Source of the DNA: Pseudochrobactrum asaccharolyticum
GTDB lineage: Bacteria > Pseudomonadota > Alphaproteobacteria > Rhizobiales > Rhizobiaceae
Assembly (NCBI RefSeq): GCF_003314995.1
Contig: NZ_QNRH01000004.1
Location: 310,001 to 374,000, forward strand
DNA: 64,000 bases
Direction: 5' to 3'
In this document: positions 36,101 to 45,380 of the stretch, piece after piece
How the letters are laid out: every line of letters begins with the position of its first letter
Numbering within the stretch: the first letter of the stretch is position 1
Notes under the pieces: generated by a model
The model's input: only the letters and a program-made list of their open reading frames with translations
What the model was told of the DNA's origin: nothing
The model's database searches: none
Translations under genes and position numbers: made by a program

Positions 36101-38060
36101 GGTCTTTCAAATGTGAGACAGCGCGATTAATTGGGTTGAGATCATCAAGCGAAAAAGTATACATACGCTGCAAGACATCGGCGATTGTCCCGCCAAATCC
36201 GCCTTTCTTCAGCTCTTTACGTGCAGACTTAAACCAGCCGTCTTTTTTTGAAGAAACGATAGTGGATTTAACCGCAACCGTACTTGGAGCTGTCAGAAAT
36301 GCATCCCAAGCCGCTGTTGCATCATTGATAGCCTTCGCCATTTCAGGCGCTTTTTCGTCGAGCAATTTTCCAAATTTATCAGAGATATCTGGCAAGCTTT
36401 TTTTCAAGTATTCACGATTGGTAATCCAAAGGCGAAAGAATTCAGCAAAACCTTCATAATCGCGACCGTCCGTAGGATCATAATCGAGCACAGAAAGCTC
36501 TTTAGAGTGCTGCTGGATAAAGTTTTTAATATCTGGAATATGCGCGTCAATGTGATGACCATATTCGTGAGTGAGCGTGTCAAAGTCTTCAAGCGATCGA
36601 ACACGAACAACGCTATCGCGGGTATCGAATGTACCGAGAACGCGTTTGCCACCGGTGATCCGTCCTTGCCTTGTTGCTGTAATATTCAGCGCTGTTGCAA
36701 GAGCATCAGCTGTTTCGCGAATACGCTGCACATGTGTTGCAGCACTTTGCACTTGAGCCGCCACCTCGGTCGCTCTTGTGCGTTGAGATCGCAATCCAGC
36801 TGAAGGTGTAGCCATCATAAAATCGCCGACATCTTTTGTGGCTGCAGCGATAAGCGGCATATCGTGCTTGCCGGTTACATCAGCCGCTTTATCAACACGG
36901 GGCGGGGCTATCGATGGATCATCGATTGTTTTTACCGTATCGGCAATGAGCGCTGCCTCACGGAGCGGCTCGACCTGTCGCGATGAATTGAATTTTTCAA
37001 TGCCACGTACGTCTGCCGCTTGATCAGATAGACGTTCACCGATCGTTGGCGGGACATCGGAAGAGACCTGACTAACCGTCTCGGGGCGTGCGCCACCCCC
37101 TAATTTTTCAACCTGCTCTACAGGCATTAAAAGACCGTTGCCAATGATACGCTCATCACCATTCGTATCGACCACACGGCGCATTGTCCCCGGTACGTTC
37201 TCTTGGTTTGTTGAAAGCGTTACACGCTGTCCATGGAGTTCTCCGGCAGGAAGACCATCAAGAGCACTATCATTTACAACGTATTCAATTGTAACCGGCG
37301 AAGTGGGAGAAGCTTTAGGCGCAGGAACCGGTTCAGCTGCTGGAACACTAGTCGGAGACGGGCGCGCTTCGATAATTGGGGCGACTGGATTTGGCTCTGG
37401 TGCAATTTGCGCCGCAACATTAGAAGTATCAGCAATAGGTGAGGGCGCATTATCATCAAGAGCATCGAAGAAATTCGCGCCTTTACCAGCTTCTGTTTCA
37501 GCATTTTTTGCCGCACGGCTCTGTTCGATTTTTTTACCAACACCATGCGTAATGCCGCCTGCAGCGCCACCAATACCAGCCCCGAGAAGAACGCTGATAG
37601 CATACCGCTTGGGGTCAAACTCTTCGGCATTTCCACCGGCGATATCGATCCCTTGGATGGCAGCATCTGTGACAGCGTTCACTGCGGCCGCATCAACAGC
37701 GCCGGCAAAAATTTTTGCCCACAAACCGGTGACAGCCATTTTGCTGCCGACCAGAATTTTTTCACCAAGACCGATAGGAATAAAATTTTCGATGCTGGCA
37801 GCGGTACCGGCAATCTGGCCGGCAAGTGCTGTAGACCCTTCGAGAAAGCCTTGCCATTCAGGATATGCTTCATAGTTTCGATCAAATCGCGCACGATCAG
37901 CTTGGCGCGAAGGAGTGGATGCATCATAGGTAGCACCAAGAATAGTGTTGGTGCGATTGCCAGCCTCAAAGTTTAATTTAAATCGATCGATGAGCCCAGG
38001 CTCAGCTGCCGCTGAAATTGTATCTTCAACGCCATCAAATTGGTCAAAGTAATTGGCCAT
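33159..38060 (-). CDS. Giant internal virion protein with zincin motif and LPD38-like region
   Basis: 1633 residues, the largest gene of the prophage and at the place of T7 gene 16. Regions: a hydrophobic Gly/Ala-rich stretch (about 60-175), a Pro/Ala linker (about 215-260), a zincin-type HEYGHH (residues 498-503) with a likely third ligand Glu in EGFAEFF (536-541), and a C-terminal half whose FIAANFVRDQTMAAIYYGRP is typical of large polyvalent protein domain LPD38. Such proteins are ejected with DNA into the host. The peptidase part may act on virion proteins or host targets; this is inference. Confidence 0.82.
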   Translation of the reverse strand: MANYFDQFDGVEDTISAAAEPGLIDRFKLNFEAGNRTNTILGATYDASTPSRQADRARFDRNYEAYPEWQGFLEGSTALAGQIAGTAASIENFIPIGLGEKILVGSKMAVTGLWAKIFAGAVDAAAVNAVTDAAIQGIDIAGGNAEEFDPKRYAISVLLGAGIGGAAGGITHGVGKKIEQSRAAKNAETEAGKGANFFDALDDNAPSPIADTSNVAAQIAPEPNPVAPIIEARPSPTSVPAAEPVPAPKASPTSPVTIEYVVNDSALDGLPAGELHGQRVTLSTNQENVPGTMRRVVDTNGDERIIGNGLLMPVEQVEKLGGGARPETVSQVSSDVPPTIGERLSDQAADVRGIEKFNSSRQVEPLREAALIADTVKTIDDPSIAPPRVDKAADVTGKHDMPLIAAATKDVGDFMMATPSAGLRSQRTRATEVAAQVQSAATHVQRIRETADALATALNITATRQGRITGGKRVLGTFDTRDSVVRVRSLEDFDTLTHEYGHHIDAHIPDIKNFIQQHSKELSVLDYDPTDGRDYEGFAEFFRLWITNREYLKKSLPDISDKFGKLLDEKAPEMAKAINDATAAWDAFLTAPSTVAVKSTIVSSKKDGWFKSARKELKKGGFGGTIADVLQRMYTFSLDDLNPINRAVSHLKDLHLSNTGKVLDINTSSDPYKLARMSRGAYSAGHMDVMYGVAPYKSVNPESPSLRDAIVEATGKPNALSGWDNERVADFGSYLWSRRALGEWERYRNGEIPNPPDKLTHADHTANVAELEKQFPSFVAAAAKVHEFNRALWKKKYDAGLIDLETFERGNLIKDYVPGLRDFSADSEVKASGKKSGRGGSMKGGFVKRFKGSKRDVINPLESLAADAYETSMSIARNDVVKSLHRLALNAGPGGGAIAEIVPTKELRANMVDPIEAIQSAAKNAGLNDADITVLRDAVESAVGSEKAAVFRPAMINEKGEPIVFFRDGGDLKALRLADGKFGHEMYRALTMMSRSENNFWVNMVAVPARILRAGITLTPEFIAANFVRDQTMAAIYYGRPFHRIGVTIRGAADDIIGSDVAKSYSRLYGISGGAETASLSAVMAKRDIDGLRRRGWVANRLKSLHGIMQTAEISETATRVGLFRTFQEEAKKRGLDNYEALLEASWRARDYIDFDRRGSGMGAVARVIPFLNATIQGTDKMARHMIAPLAKKFLGLAMDAEDIRALPDAWKAWARLSALTVASMSLYALSSRHEDHDEISETTRATHWMIKAGDKWIAVPKPFEMSAMINLGEAVYDMWGQKDPRAMSRWGDSLYEVLVPPNLLESNPLIKSYFELKSNTNFFTGSPIVPDDLKGMEPFLQYTSRSSAISKQLGRIFNEPPVIIDHLITTHLGSWGRNALSLYDLAQPDAPGFAWDDAPISRRFIKDAARGAQSSTMFWKMAGQREGTLEGKVKSWQAMVESGDEAGAADYYAKLDKVSKAYVAVSSLDADAKRLHPMIRARNAIQAIGMVRREMSAGKLLDHDGEPIHVSPAERTAADDVLSSLSMALARNGLKEAGVEGWAQRQAMSEDGFYRELFAVNPGIAERLGDAYANKKVWTAEATNAVWSEVKDRVLADGSTAFVGDLVAEVKGGGLALAGMKRPRKKRPVLLP

Positions 38061-38108
38061 AATTTACCTCATAAATTATGAGATAAGCCTAAGGAACTAT
38101 GCGTTAGG

Positions 38109-38291
38109 TCAACTAAACAACCGATGTGTTAAAAACACGAGTGGCCAAAACGCACCATAAAGCGCTTGCCAGCCAACATATCTGTACCATTCGAATAATG
38201 ACATTTTATCCCATGCCCAGTATGCAGCGCTTCCAACGTAGAGAAAGTAAATACTCAAATAGATTATCTGAATCCAGCGCCAAACTTTCAA
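38109..38291 (-). CDS. Small membrane protein (TTG start)
   Basis: 60 residues with a TTG start five bases after GAAGAGG. Two hydrophobic segments rich in Trp and Tyr. The frame is also open upstream without a break to the TGA of the preceding 781-residue gene, so a longer readthrough form is formally possible. Function unknown. Confidence 0.45.
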   Translation of the reverse strand: MKVWRWIQIIYLSIYFLYVGSAAYWAWDKMSLFEWYRYVGWQALYGAFWPLVFLTHRLFS

Positions 38292-38372
38292 CTTTGCCTC
38301 TTCCTTAGTAGTCGATTCTTCTAGTGGGGAGTTTGGCGCATTATTGAAACAAGAAGAAGCGAATAAGTTTTC

Positions 38373-40718
38373 TCATTCAACCCATGCCGGTTCAGTACGT
38401 CCCAGTATTCTCTGTGCAGATCCAGAGCCAAATTTTTCATCGAATTCACCAGCTTTCTCAGGCTGTGATATTAATGCCTGGCGCTGCTTATAATTTGGTA
38501 TAGGGAAAGCATCTGTAGCAATCGGAGCGCCTGAAGCATCAGCAGCATCGACCTCACTGATGACTTGTCCTTGCCGTTTATCAGATGCAGAAAAAGCCTG
38601 ACCTTTTGACAAGCGGCGAAAATATCCGGCTCCTAATCCGGCCATTTCCTTACTCACCCCCTGTGAAGCAATCATCTGCGCTACGACCTGATCTGCATAA
38701 CTGCCATAGGTTTGCTGGATCTGCTCGACAGTTGCCATCATTGCCTTGGATGCTAAAGACGGATCCGCTTGCGCAGAAATTGGCCGTGCAAGCGCTCGAG
38801 CTTCATCTGCAGTAAGCGGCGCCTGCTCAAAGTCTGAAACACCGAGCGCCTGCTGCGCCTGCAGACGAGCTGATACTAATGACTGCATTGATGAAGGATC
38901 CTGAGGATCTGCTGCATCGGCAGCAGCCTGAACGTCAGGGAAAGCCTTTTGCACGGATAAAGCAGGATCCGCAGCTCGTTCTTTAATAACAGCTGAAGCT
39001 TGTTTTTGAGCTGCGGTAAATACTTCCAGATCTTCCGCAAAACCTGGTGTGCCAGGTGTTGGTTGCATGCCTGATATTCTTGCAGCTATATCAGCGGCAG
39101 ATTGTGTGTTCATTCCGTTGGTGGCGTCAAAAACGCGGCCGGCGTAATCGCGTTTTTCTTGCCATTTTCTGAGGCCATCTTCCCCTAAATATGCCTGCAC
39201 GCGATCAGGCGTAAGGTTGGATGTACTTGGGTCTAGGCCTTTTCCTGTTGCTGAAACACTTGCAATATCATCATCAATTAGGGAACCGATTTTTGCAGCT
39301 TCCACTTTGTTTTGAGCTTGAGCTTTATTCTTTTGCTCAAGCGCATCCCGCCGCAACGTGTCGGACATCGCCTTCACTGTTGCATATGGTAAATCTGCCA
39401 AAGGGCCTTTGCTGTCCTTCCAATCGCTCAGCAACCCAAGAGAATATTGTTCTTTTTGCTCAGGAGTGGGAAGAGCATCAAATACACCTTGTATACGGCC
39501 ACGGGCAGCTGTCATCGCAATCTCAATCTTTGCTTTTTCTCCCTGCGCAGGTGTGAGCGTGCCGGCATGAATTGCACCATCAATTGCTGCTTGTGCAGCA
39601 GTCACTTGCTGCTTAATGAGTTCGTCTCCTTTGGGTGATGCACCAAGCACTTGGGCTTGTCGCTCGATGTCCCTCTGTTGTGCCTCGAGTCCTGTAGCAA
39701 AGTCAGCTTCCTGTTGACGACGCAATTTTGCTTCATACTGCGCAAAGACACTTTGACGATAAGCTTCAGTACGCTGTGAAAATGATTTATCGAAGACCTC
39801 TCGCATTTGAGGATCATCGATATCCTTTAGATACGTCTCGTGTATTTTGTTTGCAGCATCCGCAAAACCCGTGGGATCATCCTGAAATTGCTGTTGGGCA
39901 TTAAACAAGTCATTTGATAGACCTGCCTGCATACGCCACGCCCATCCGGACATAACAGCATTGTCAAAAGCCTCACTATAAACCGTACCATCACGGCGAA
40001 GCGCGAGCGGCTCCACTGAAAGCACAGGAGCCTGATAAGTATTAGCTTTGGCCTGAGCTTCAGCAGACGGAGCCTGCCCAAGCGCAGATATAAATTTTTT
40101 CCCGTACGACCCTACATCAGCGCCTAAAGCATCTGTGCGGTTGGTTTTACCAACTCCACCAGGACCTGCAAACCAAGCTTGCGCGGCTCCTTCAAGTCCA
40201 AACTGTTTAACATATCCACCAAATTTATGATCAAACACAGCATCCTGAATATCAGGCGAGCTCATAAATTCCTGAACTGAAACTTCACGGCCGAGAGCCG
40301 CTTTTGACCACGGGCCAATATTGGTTTCCATGATCTGGTATCGGCCGAGCGCACGTCCCATTTTATCATTTTTGGGACCAACAGCAGAATAATCTCCGCT
40401 GCCACGGCTTTCGATAGATGCAATTGCATCACGATAAGACGAATTGCCTTTAACAATGGACTCTCTATCCAGAGCACGAGCTTCAAGATAGCCGGTAGCC
40501 TGACGCTGAACATAAGGTTCTGCATCCTGGATAGCCTCGCGCTGACGTGCCTTATCTGCAAGTTTTGATAATGTGCCGGAAAGACTTCCGGCCGCATCAG
40601 CCAGAACACGCGATGCTTGCCCCGTATCAACAGCATAAGCCGGAAGATCGGTTGAAATTAAAGCATTACCAGAGAAGCGAGAAACTTCACCAGGGGAACG
40701 ACGCTGCCTGTTTGCCAT
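38373..40718 (-). CDS. Internal virion protein with lytic transglycosylase domain
   Basis: 781 residues. Near the N-terminus lies an SLT-type domain: catalytic Glu 103 in SIESRGSGDYSAVGP, GRYQIM (125-130) and AQAWFAGPGG (179-188). The rest is long Gln/Ala-rich helix, as in ejection proteins. It should open the peptidoglycan during DNA injection. It overlaps the next upstream gene by one base and precedes the giant internal protein, matching the T7 gp14-gp15-gp16 order. Confidence 0.85.
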   Translation of the reverse strand: MANRQRRSPGEVSRFSGNALISTDLPAYAVDTGQASRVLADAAGSLSGTLSKLADKARQREAIQDAEPYVQRQATGYLEARALDRESIVKGNSSYRDAIASIESRGSGDYSAVGPKNDKMGRALGRYQIMETNIGPWSKAALGREVSVQEFMSSPDIQDAVFDHKFGGYVKQFGLEGAAQAWFAGPGGVGKTNRTDALGADVGSYGKKFISALGQAPSAEAQAKANTYQAPVLSVEPLALRRDGTVYSEAFDNAVMSGWAWRMQAGLSNDLFNAQQQFQDDPTGFADAANKIHETYLKDIDDPQMREVFDKSFSQRTEAYRQSVFAQYEAKLRRQQEADFATGLEAQQRDIERQAQVLGASPKGDELIKQQVTAAQAAIDGAIHAGTLTPAQGEKAKIEIAMTAARGRIQGVFDALPTPEQKEQYSLGLLSDWKDSKGPLADLPYATVKAMSDTLRRDALEQKNKAQAQNKVEAAKIGSLIDDDIASVSATGKGLDPSTSNLTPDRVQAYLGEDGLRKWQEKRDYAGRVFDATNGMNTQSAADIAARISGMQPTPGTPGFAEDLEVFTAAQKQASAVIKERAADPALSVQKAFPDVQAAADAADPQDPSSMQSLVSARLQAQQALGVSDFEQAPLTADEARALARPISAQADPSLASKAMMATVEQIQQTYGSYADQVVAQMIASQGVSKEMAGLGAGYFRRLSKGQAFSASDKRQGQVISEVDAADASGAPIATDAFPIPNYKQRQALISQPEKAGEFDEKFGSGSAQRILGRTEPAWVE

Positions 40719-41278
40719 TATCCACGCTCCGCAACACTGATACCAAATTGTGCAACCGGAACAAGCGCGCCAAGAAGCGCGCCACCACGCTCAGATTTTG
40801 CGCGTTGCCTTAAACCCTGTGCTCGCATGCGATACAGTGAACGTCTGAAATCAGTATCCTGTTGATCAATAGAAATTTCTTGTGCGGCCTGCTGCTTTGC
40901 TCGTGCAGCACCATCAGCAGCAACCCCTTGTGTCAGATCAATGCCGGCCGCAGAATAAGCAACCTCATTCTGTCCGAGCACACGCGCGAGTTCTCGACGC
41001 ATTTTATTTTGTCTTTGAACGCCAGCCAGCTGCTCTTGACCACCTTCGAGCTCAGCTTGAACAGCTTGCTGTTCGGAGGCTCGAGCTGATGCTGCGCCGG
41101 CACTAAGTCCGCCTAGCACCTGAAGGGCTGTTGAAAACCCTTGAAGCGCGGTCAATGCACCAGACCCTGCGGCGGTTGCACCACCGACAGCAGTGCCGGC
41201 TGCTCCTGCCGCAGCGCCAGCTGATGACATCCCTAAACCGGCAGCGACTTTTCCAATTGCAGCAATGGCTAATTCCAA
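40718..41278 (-). CDS. Internal virion protein, T7 gp14-like
   Basis: 186 residues. An Ala/Gly-rich hydrophobic N-terminal part (about 1-65), then a helical Gln/Arg-rich region (QNKMRRELARVLGQNEVAYS, SIDQQDTDFRRSLYRMRAQG). Composition and position between the nozzle and transglycosylase genes match T7 gp14, which forms the outer-membrane part of the ejection channel. Confidence 0.72.
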   Translation of the reverse strand: MELAIAAIGKVAAGLGMSSAGAAAGAAGTAVGGATAAGSGALTALQGFSTALQVLGGLSAGAASARASEQQAVQAELEGGQEQLAGVQRQNKMRRELARVLGQNEVAYSAAGIDLTQGVAADGAARAKQQAAQEISIDQQDTDFRRSLYRMRAQGLRQRAKSERGGALLGALVPVAQFGISVAERG

Positions 41279-41287
41279 AGCGACCTC

Positions 41288-43324
41288 CTATAGTGCTGCT
41301 TCCACAGTAATCGCACGGACGTTAAGTCTACCAGGACGCAGCTGAGAGACTGTCACAAATGGCGCATCAGAATATCCGCGCAGATTGCGGATTTTGATTG
41401 TTGTGGTGACACCCTGCGAAAGCTCCGGCACATCCGCGAGTAATCCATAACGATATAAGTCAACATCTTGTAACGGATTACCATTGACAGAAATCGCGAC
41501 ACTTGTCGTATCCAATAGAGAAAGATGGATGCTGTGGATCCGAGCCTTTCTCTTTAATATTGTATTCGGCCCAATATCTCTTGGAGGTGGAAGGGTAGAG
41601 ATTACCGGTGGTTTCCATGTGCCGACCGTTGCTTTTGTGACTGCCATTGTCAGTTCAATAGTACCGCCTGAAACGCTGAATGGTCCGAATACGTTGCCAT
41701 CGCCAACGACCCAAACAGAACGACCGTTAAAGCGAGCTAAGCCTGATATGACATTTTGCGGTGATCCGAACTGGAAATCTTGAGCTTCATCCAATAGAAG
41801 GCCGGTCTCGAAGCGCTCAAAATATCTTTGCCCATTGCGCTGAATGATAAACGACAAATCATTGCGACCGTTTTTACACGTCGCCTTAAACAGGCCATCA
41901 GTGGTCATGCGAGTGAAAGCAGTAACTTCCTGCTCCCGAAGAATTGTTGCCAAGCGAGCCTGTCCATCGCTCCTAATGATCGCATGAAGATTGCCATCCA
42001 TTGAAGCATTCGAGCGACGCACAGCCATATCTGCAATGTCAGTAAATAAGTGTGATGCGAGCAGCGAGATATCAGTTGCTACAAAGTTACCTTCAACATC
42101 AGTATATCGAAGTTCACCGAGCGTAGCGCCATTTCGATGACACCAAATTGCCGCTCCTTCATTATCAACGACCGGCACACCACGCTTGATGCCGTATCTG
42201 GATGATTGGACGTGGTTCGGAGCATCAGTTTTTGAGATAGCACGTTCGGCAATCCAGTATTCTGCCTGACTGGTAAAAATCAGCAAGTTCAATGACGGTA
42301 CTATAGCTTCAATACGTTCACCGCCAGCGCTATCCATAGGCACAAGAAACGGGCCATTTGCTTCAGTGAAACGCTCGTCAAAATTAAAATAGTCAGCACT
42401 CTTGGAAGCCATCCAAGCATTAGGCAGTGATTTAAATCCACCGACTAAAAGGCGCTGATTATAAAATGTCCCGCACTGCGGCCAGCCACGGCCGGCTGAA
42501 ATAAGCGGCTCGCCTGGGGAAACACCCGGGCGTTCTTTTACAGATACGATAGCTGCATCTGCCTTATTAATAATGCGGCCAGATACAGCCCAGCCGTCAC
42601 CTTCATTTCCTGCGCCAGAGAATGTTATCTTAACAATTTTTTTGTCTGTAAACTCAGCGACGACATTAAATCCTGCACTTACATTCGGCAGGTCAGCAAT
42701 CGCAACTCTGATTGCATCTTGAAGTGTGGCTGCAGTATCAGAGAAGGTTATTGATTGTGTTTCCTGTCCTGAAACAGTCAACACAAAAATAGAAGTTCCA
42801 CTTTCCAATCCTACAAATTCAATACGCCAGATCGCCGCCACGCCATTGGTATAATTCGCGCCATAGTCATAATTTGGGATTGCTTCATAGGGTAGATCAT
42901 CTACAGCCCAGCCCGCATCCCCCAGTTTCAATCTTTTACTTTTCAAATTTTCATGAAATAGCAGCAACGTATCCAGACGCTGCGCATAGGTCATATCTGA
43001 GACTAAACCGGATATACCACTAATATTAAACGAAGCCACAGCACTTGATGCGGACCAAACCTGACAATTTTCACCTGCAAAAACCAGATCGAAAGAAGTA
43101 CCGTTCGAAGCATCAAAGGGAATAATTTTCTCTGCATTATTCGCGAGAACACCGATATGCCGGAGACCGTCACGTTGACGAAAGCCGCCTTGTGGTGCAA
43201 CAGCAATATTCTCAGCGTATTTTAATCCAGTGCTGAAGTATTTCAACGTGGTTCGCTCTTCCAGCAACGGATCATGTTCGCCGGAAGTAAAAGCTGTTTG
43301 CATTCTGCCTGGACGACCGACCAT
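41288..43324 (-). CDS. Tail tubular protein B / nozzle (T7 gp12-like)
   Basis: 678 residues, beta-rich, starting VGRPGRMQTAFTSGEHDPLL and with GGFRQRDGLRHIGVL, both typical of gp12-like nozzle proteins (the usual form is a GxxxRxGL motif). It forms the tail tip through which DNA leaves. Adjacent to the gp11-like gene with a 2-base gap. Confidence 0.85.
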   Translation of the reverse strand: MVGRPGRMQTAFTSGEHDPLLEERTTLKYFSTGLKYAENIAVAPQGGFRQRDGLRHIGVLANNAEKIIPFDASNGTSFDLVFAGENCQVWSASSAVASFNISGISGLVSDMTYAQRLDTLLLFHENLKSKRLKLGDAGWAVDDLPYEAIPNYDYGANYTNGVAAIWRIEFVGLESGTSIFVLTVSGQETQSITFSDTAATLQDAIRVAIADLPNVSAGFNVVAEFTDKKIVKITFSGAGNEGDGWAVSGRIINKADAAIVSVKERPGVSPGEPLISAGRGWPQCGTFYNQRLLVGGFKSLPNAWMASKSADYFNFDERFTEANGPFLVPMDSAGGERIEAIVPSLNLLIFTSQAEYWIAERAISKTDAPNHVQSSRYGIKRGVPVVDNEGAAIWCHRNGATLGELRYTDVEGNFVATDISLLASHLFTDIADMAVRRSNASMDGNLHAIIRSDGQARLATILREQEVTAFTRMTTDGLFKATCKNGRNDLSFIIQRNGQRYFERFETGLLLDEAQDFQFGSPQNVISGLARFNGRSVWVVGDGNVFGPFSVSGGTIELTMAVTKATVGTWKPPVISTLPPPRDIGPNTILKRKARIHSIHLSLLDTTSVAISVNGNPLQDVDLYRYGLLADVPELSQGVTTTIKIRNLRGYSDAPFVTVSQLRPGRLNVRAITVEAAL

Positions 43325-43326
43325 GA

Positions 43327-43956
43327 TTACGATCTCCAGGCACGTTCGAGCGGATTACGATGCGTCGCAATACGACGGGGCGGATTTGCAAATCCATCCT
43401 CGTGAAGTGCGGCGCGGATCTGTCCACCACGAAAATTATCAGAAACAGAACCGTAAGCTTCCTGATAAAGGCTTTCCATAGTGTTGCGATCGGATGCGAT
43501 CGCAAAAGCCATTCGCCCCGCAAGTGCTGAGATAGTGGCAGTACGGAATGTGGCCGTCCAGCGATGTGGATCCGGCCGGAATTTTACCATTGCGAATAAC
43601 GGGTCATCATCCGCATTCACCTGACCATTTGTCAGAATGAAATCGTCATATCTGCGATCGGGACTTCTCAGATCATCTGTGAGATAGACGGGTAGGCCGG
43701 TATATGGACGAGGAACATCAAATACATATTTATAACCGGTCAATGGCTCTGCGTCGGTCAGCCGTGTCAGCTGCCGGACTTCGCGTGCAAAAGCAAAACC
43801 GGAGGGCTGCAGACCAAGATTAAAATCGACAACCTCCTCATAAAGTAGTGATGCCGATTGACCGCCGTTCAAATCTTCAGTCAAACTTTCGACAGGCTCT
43901 TCGCCGATGCGAGCACATGCAACATTAACAATGTCGAGAACGGTCAGCAGCGCCAT
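43327..43956 (-). CDS. Tail tubular protein A / adaptor (T7 gp11-like)
   Basis: 209 residues. Begins LTVLDIVNVACARIGEEPVE and contains LLYEEVVDFNLGLQPSGFAF, the pattern of gp11-like adaptors that join portal and nozzle. Immediately upstream of the nozzle gene. Confidence 0.85.
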   Translation of the reverse strand: MALLTVLDIVNVACARIGEEPVESLTEDLNGGQSASLLYEEVVDFNLGLQPSGFAFAREVRQLTRLTDAEPLTGYKYVFDVPRPYTGLPVYLTDDLRSPDRRYDDFILTNGQVNADDDPLFAMVKFRPDPHRWTATFRTATISALAGRMAFAIASDRNTMESLYQEAYGSVSDNFRGGQIRAALHEDGFANPPRRIATHRNPLERAWRS

Positions 43957-44024
43957 ATCAACCTCCTAAAAGAACCCCTGCGGGTGCGTGAAAACCCGCA
44001 AGGGCTGCGCACAGATGCCAGCGA

Positions 44025-44300
44025 TTAAGCGACGTTCTGAGCAGCGATTGTAACCGCCGTGCTGGTCACGTTGGAAACAATGTAATTGCGACGGACAGGG
44101 GTGGTACCAAGAGCAAGCGTCATATCAATGTGATCGCCTTTCTTCACGCGCGTCTTGAGCGCGTTGAAATAGCCCGCTGTTTCAACCGCCGCCTGATCAT
44201 CATTGGTGACATAGCTATGCTTGCTCAGATTGGATCCGGCAGCACCACTTGGATTGAACATGAAATCGTGGGTGCGAAACCCTTTTGCATCGTAAGCCAT
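44025..44300 (-). CDS. Small head protein, probable capsid decoration
   Basis: 91 residues from the ATG at 44300, seven bases after GAGGAAA; an upstream in-frame TTG lacks support. Small, beta-rich composition (HIDMTLALGTTPVRRNYIVS). It is placed directly after the capsid gene, where head decoration or stabilising proteins are usual. Assignment by position only. Confidence 0.55.
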   Translation of the reverse strand: MAYDAKGFRTHDFMFNPSGAAGSNLSKHSYVTNDDQAAVETAGYFNALKTRVKKGDHIDMTLALGTTPVRRNYIVSNVTSTAVTIAAQNVA

Positions 44301-44362
44301 AAGGACTTTCCTCAATTGCTGTAAAACAAAAGAAGTCCGGCAGATCGCCGGACCTGCCTTGT

Positions 44363-45238
44363 TTAAACGACTGTGATTGGAGTGTTAGATGAGGTGGTAA
44401 AGCGCTTAATTCCTTTACCTTCCTGCAAAGTACTGGCAGCGCCTTTACAGGTCATGTTGACAGTCCACCAATTCTCATAGTTGTCCCACGCGGTGATGAC
44501 GCTAAGATCATCATTGTTGCACCAGCCGTTGGCGGTCTTATGCCAGATAAACAGATCCTGCTTATTCGCACTTGGTACAGGATAAAGATCCAACGGATCC
44601 TCTTCGGGGAACAAGAACCAATTTACCCCGTTCCAGAAGCGCGTGTCTGTCGCTTTCACAAATGGGATGTCGCTGCCAACATGATCAGCCGAGTTGACAA
44701 TTTTATTCGCAAGAAGCTGGTTGTATTGAAGGGGCGGAAGGCCACAATATACCTGCCCATCCCATTTAACCTTATCTTCCTGAAGCGCTGCACAAAGCAT
44801 CAATGCATTGGCTGCGGAAAATGCACCGGATGAGAAATCAAGCCCAGCATCTGCAGAAGGCTTCTTCGCTGCCATTTGAGCATAGATTTCGATGTCGGTA
44901 GCAATTCCAAGGGCGTTGGCACCACTCTGGTAGATCACTTCTTTTTCATCGACAGACATACGATCAACATCGTATTCCTCAATGGTATCAAAAGCCTTCC
45001 ACGTGGCCAACGGCACTTCGAATTTTTTACGCTCGCCATTGCCAGGCTGATTGCGTTCGCGGCGTTCAATCTTTTTGGCTTTGGTTTTACCGGCAAGCCA
45101 GAAAACGCCCTTTTCGTTATTTTCGATACGCATTGCCTGCGTAACGGTAGGGCGAAGGCGATTGCCTTCTTTCTGGTAGATGTGCATGGCACGATTGGCG
45201 TACTGAGTAGTATTCCAATTAGGAGAGTTCTGCGACAT
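44363..45238 (-). CDS. Major capsid protein
   Basis: 291 residues. Placement after the scaffold gene and a composition with many aromatic and polar residues (YANRAMHIYQKEGNRLRPTV, VYCGLPPLQYNQLLANKI) fit the capsid of T7-like temperate podoviruses with an HK97 fold. No enzymatic motif. Confidence 0.82.
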   Translation of the reverse strand: MSQNSPNWNTTQYANRAMHIYQKEGNRLRPTVTQAMRIENNEKGVFWLAGKTKAKKIERRERNQPGNGERKKFEVPLATWKAFDTIEEYDVDRMSVDEKEVIYQSGANALGIATDIEIYAQMAAKKPSADAGLDFSSGAFSAANALMLCAALQEDKVKWDGQVYCGLPPLQYNQLLANKIVNSADHVGSDIPFVKATDTRFWNGVNWFLFPEEDPLDLYPVPSANKQDLFIWHKTANGWCNNDDLSVITAWDNYENWWTVNMTCKGAASTLQEGKGIKRFTTSSNTPITVV

Positions 45239-45288
45239 TTTAATCTCCGATGTTGAAGGAAAACACCGAGGAGGAGAGGCCGCAGAGG

Positions 45289-45323
45289 CTCGCGGGTCCG
45301 GTCAAAGCCGGAGAGGCCGCGAG
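45289..45323 (-). other. GC-rich hairpin in the capsid leader
   Basis: Outer arms CTCGCGG / CCGCGAG and inner arms CCGG / CCGG with a 6-base loop, in the 142-bp gap between the scaffold gene and the capsid gene. A motif GGAGAGGCCGC appears twice nearby. It could be a weak attenuator or mRNA stabiliser that sets high capsid expression. Confidence 0.5.
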
Positions 45324-45380
45324 GTATGCAGGTCCACCCTGTGCTGATCCTGACGATAGAACAGGGTAAGTTCAGTCAAC

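Noticed and set aside
37138-37875. A 245-codon plus-strand frame within the giant virion gene
   Set aside because: Its composition mirrors the Ala/Pro-rich linker on the opposite strand; there is no ribosome site or family match.
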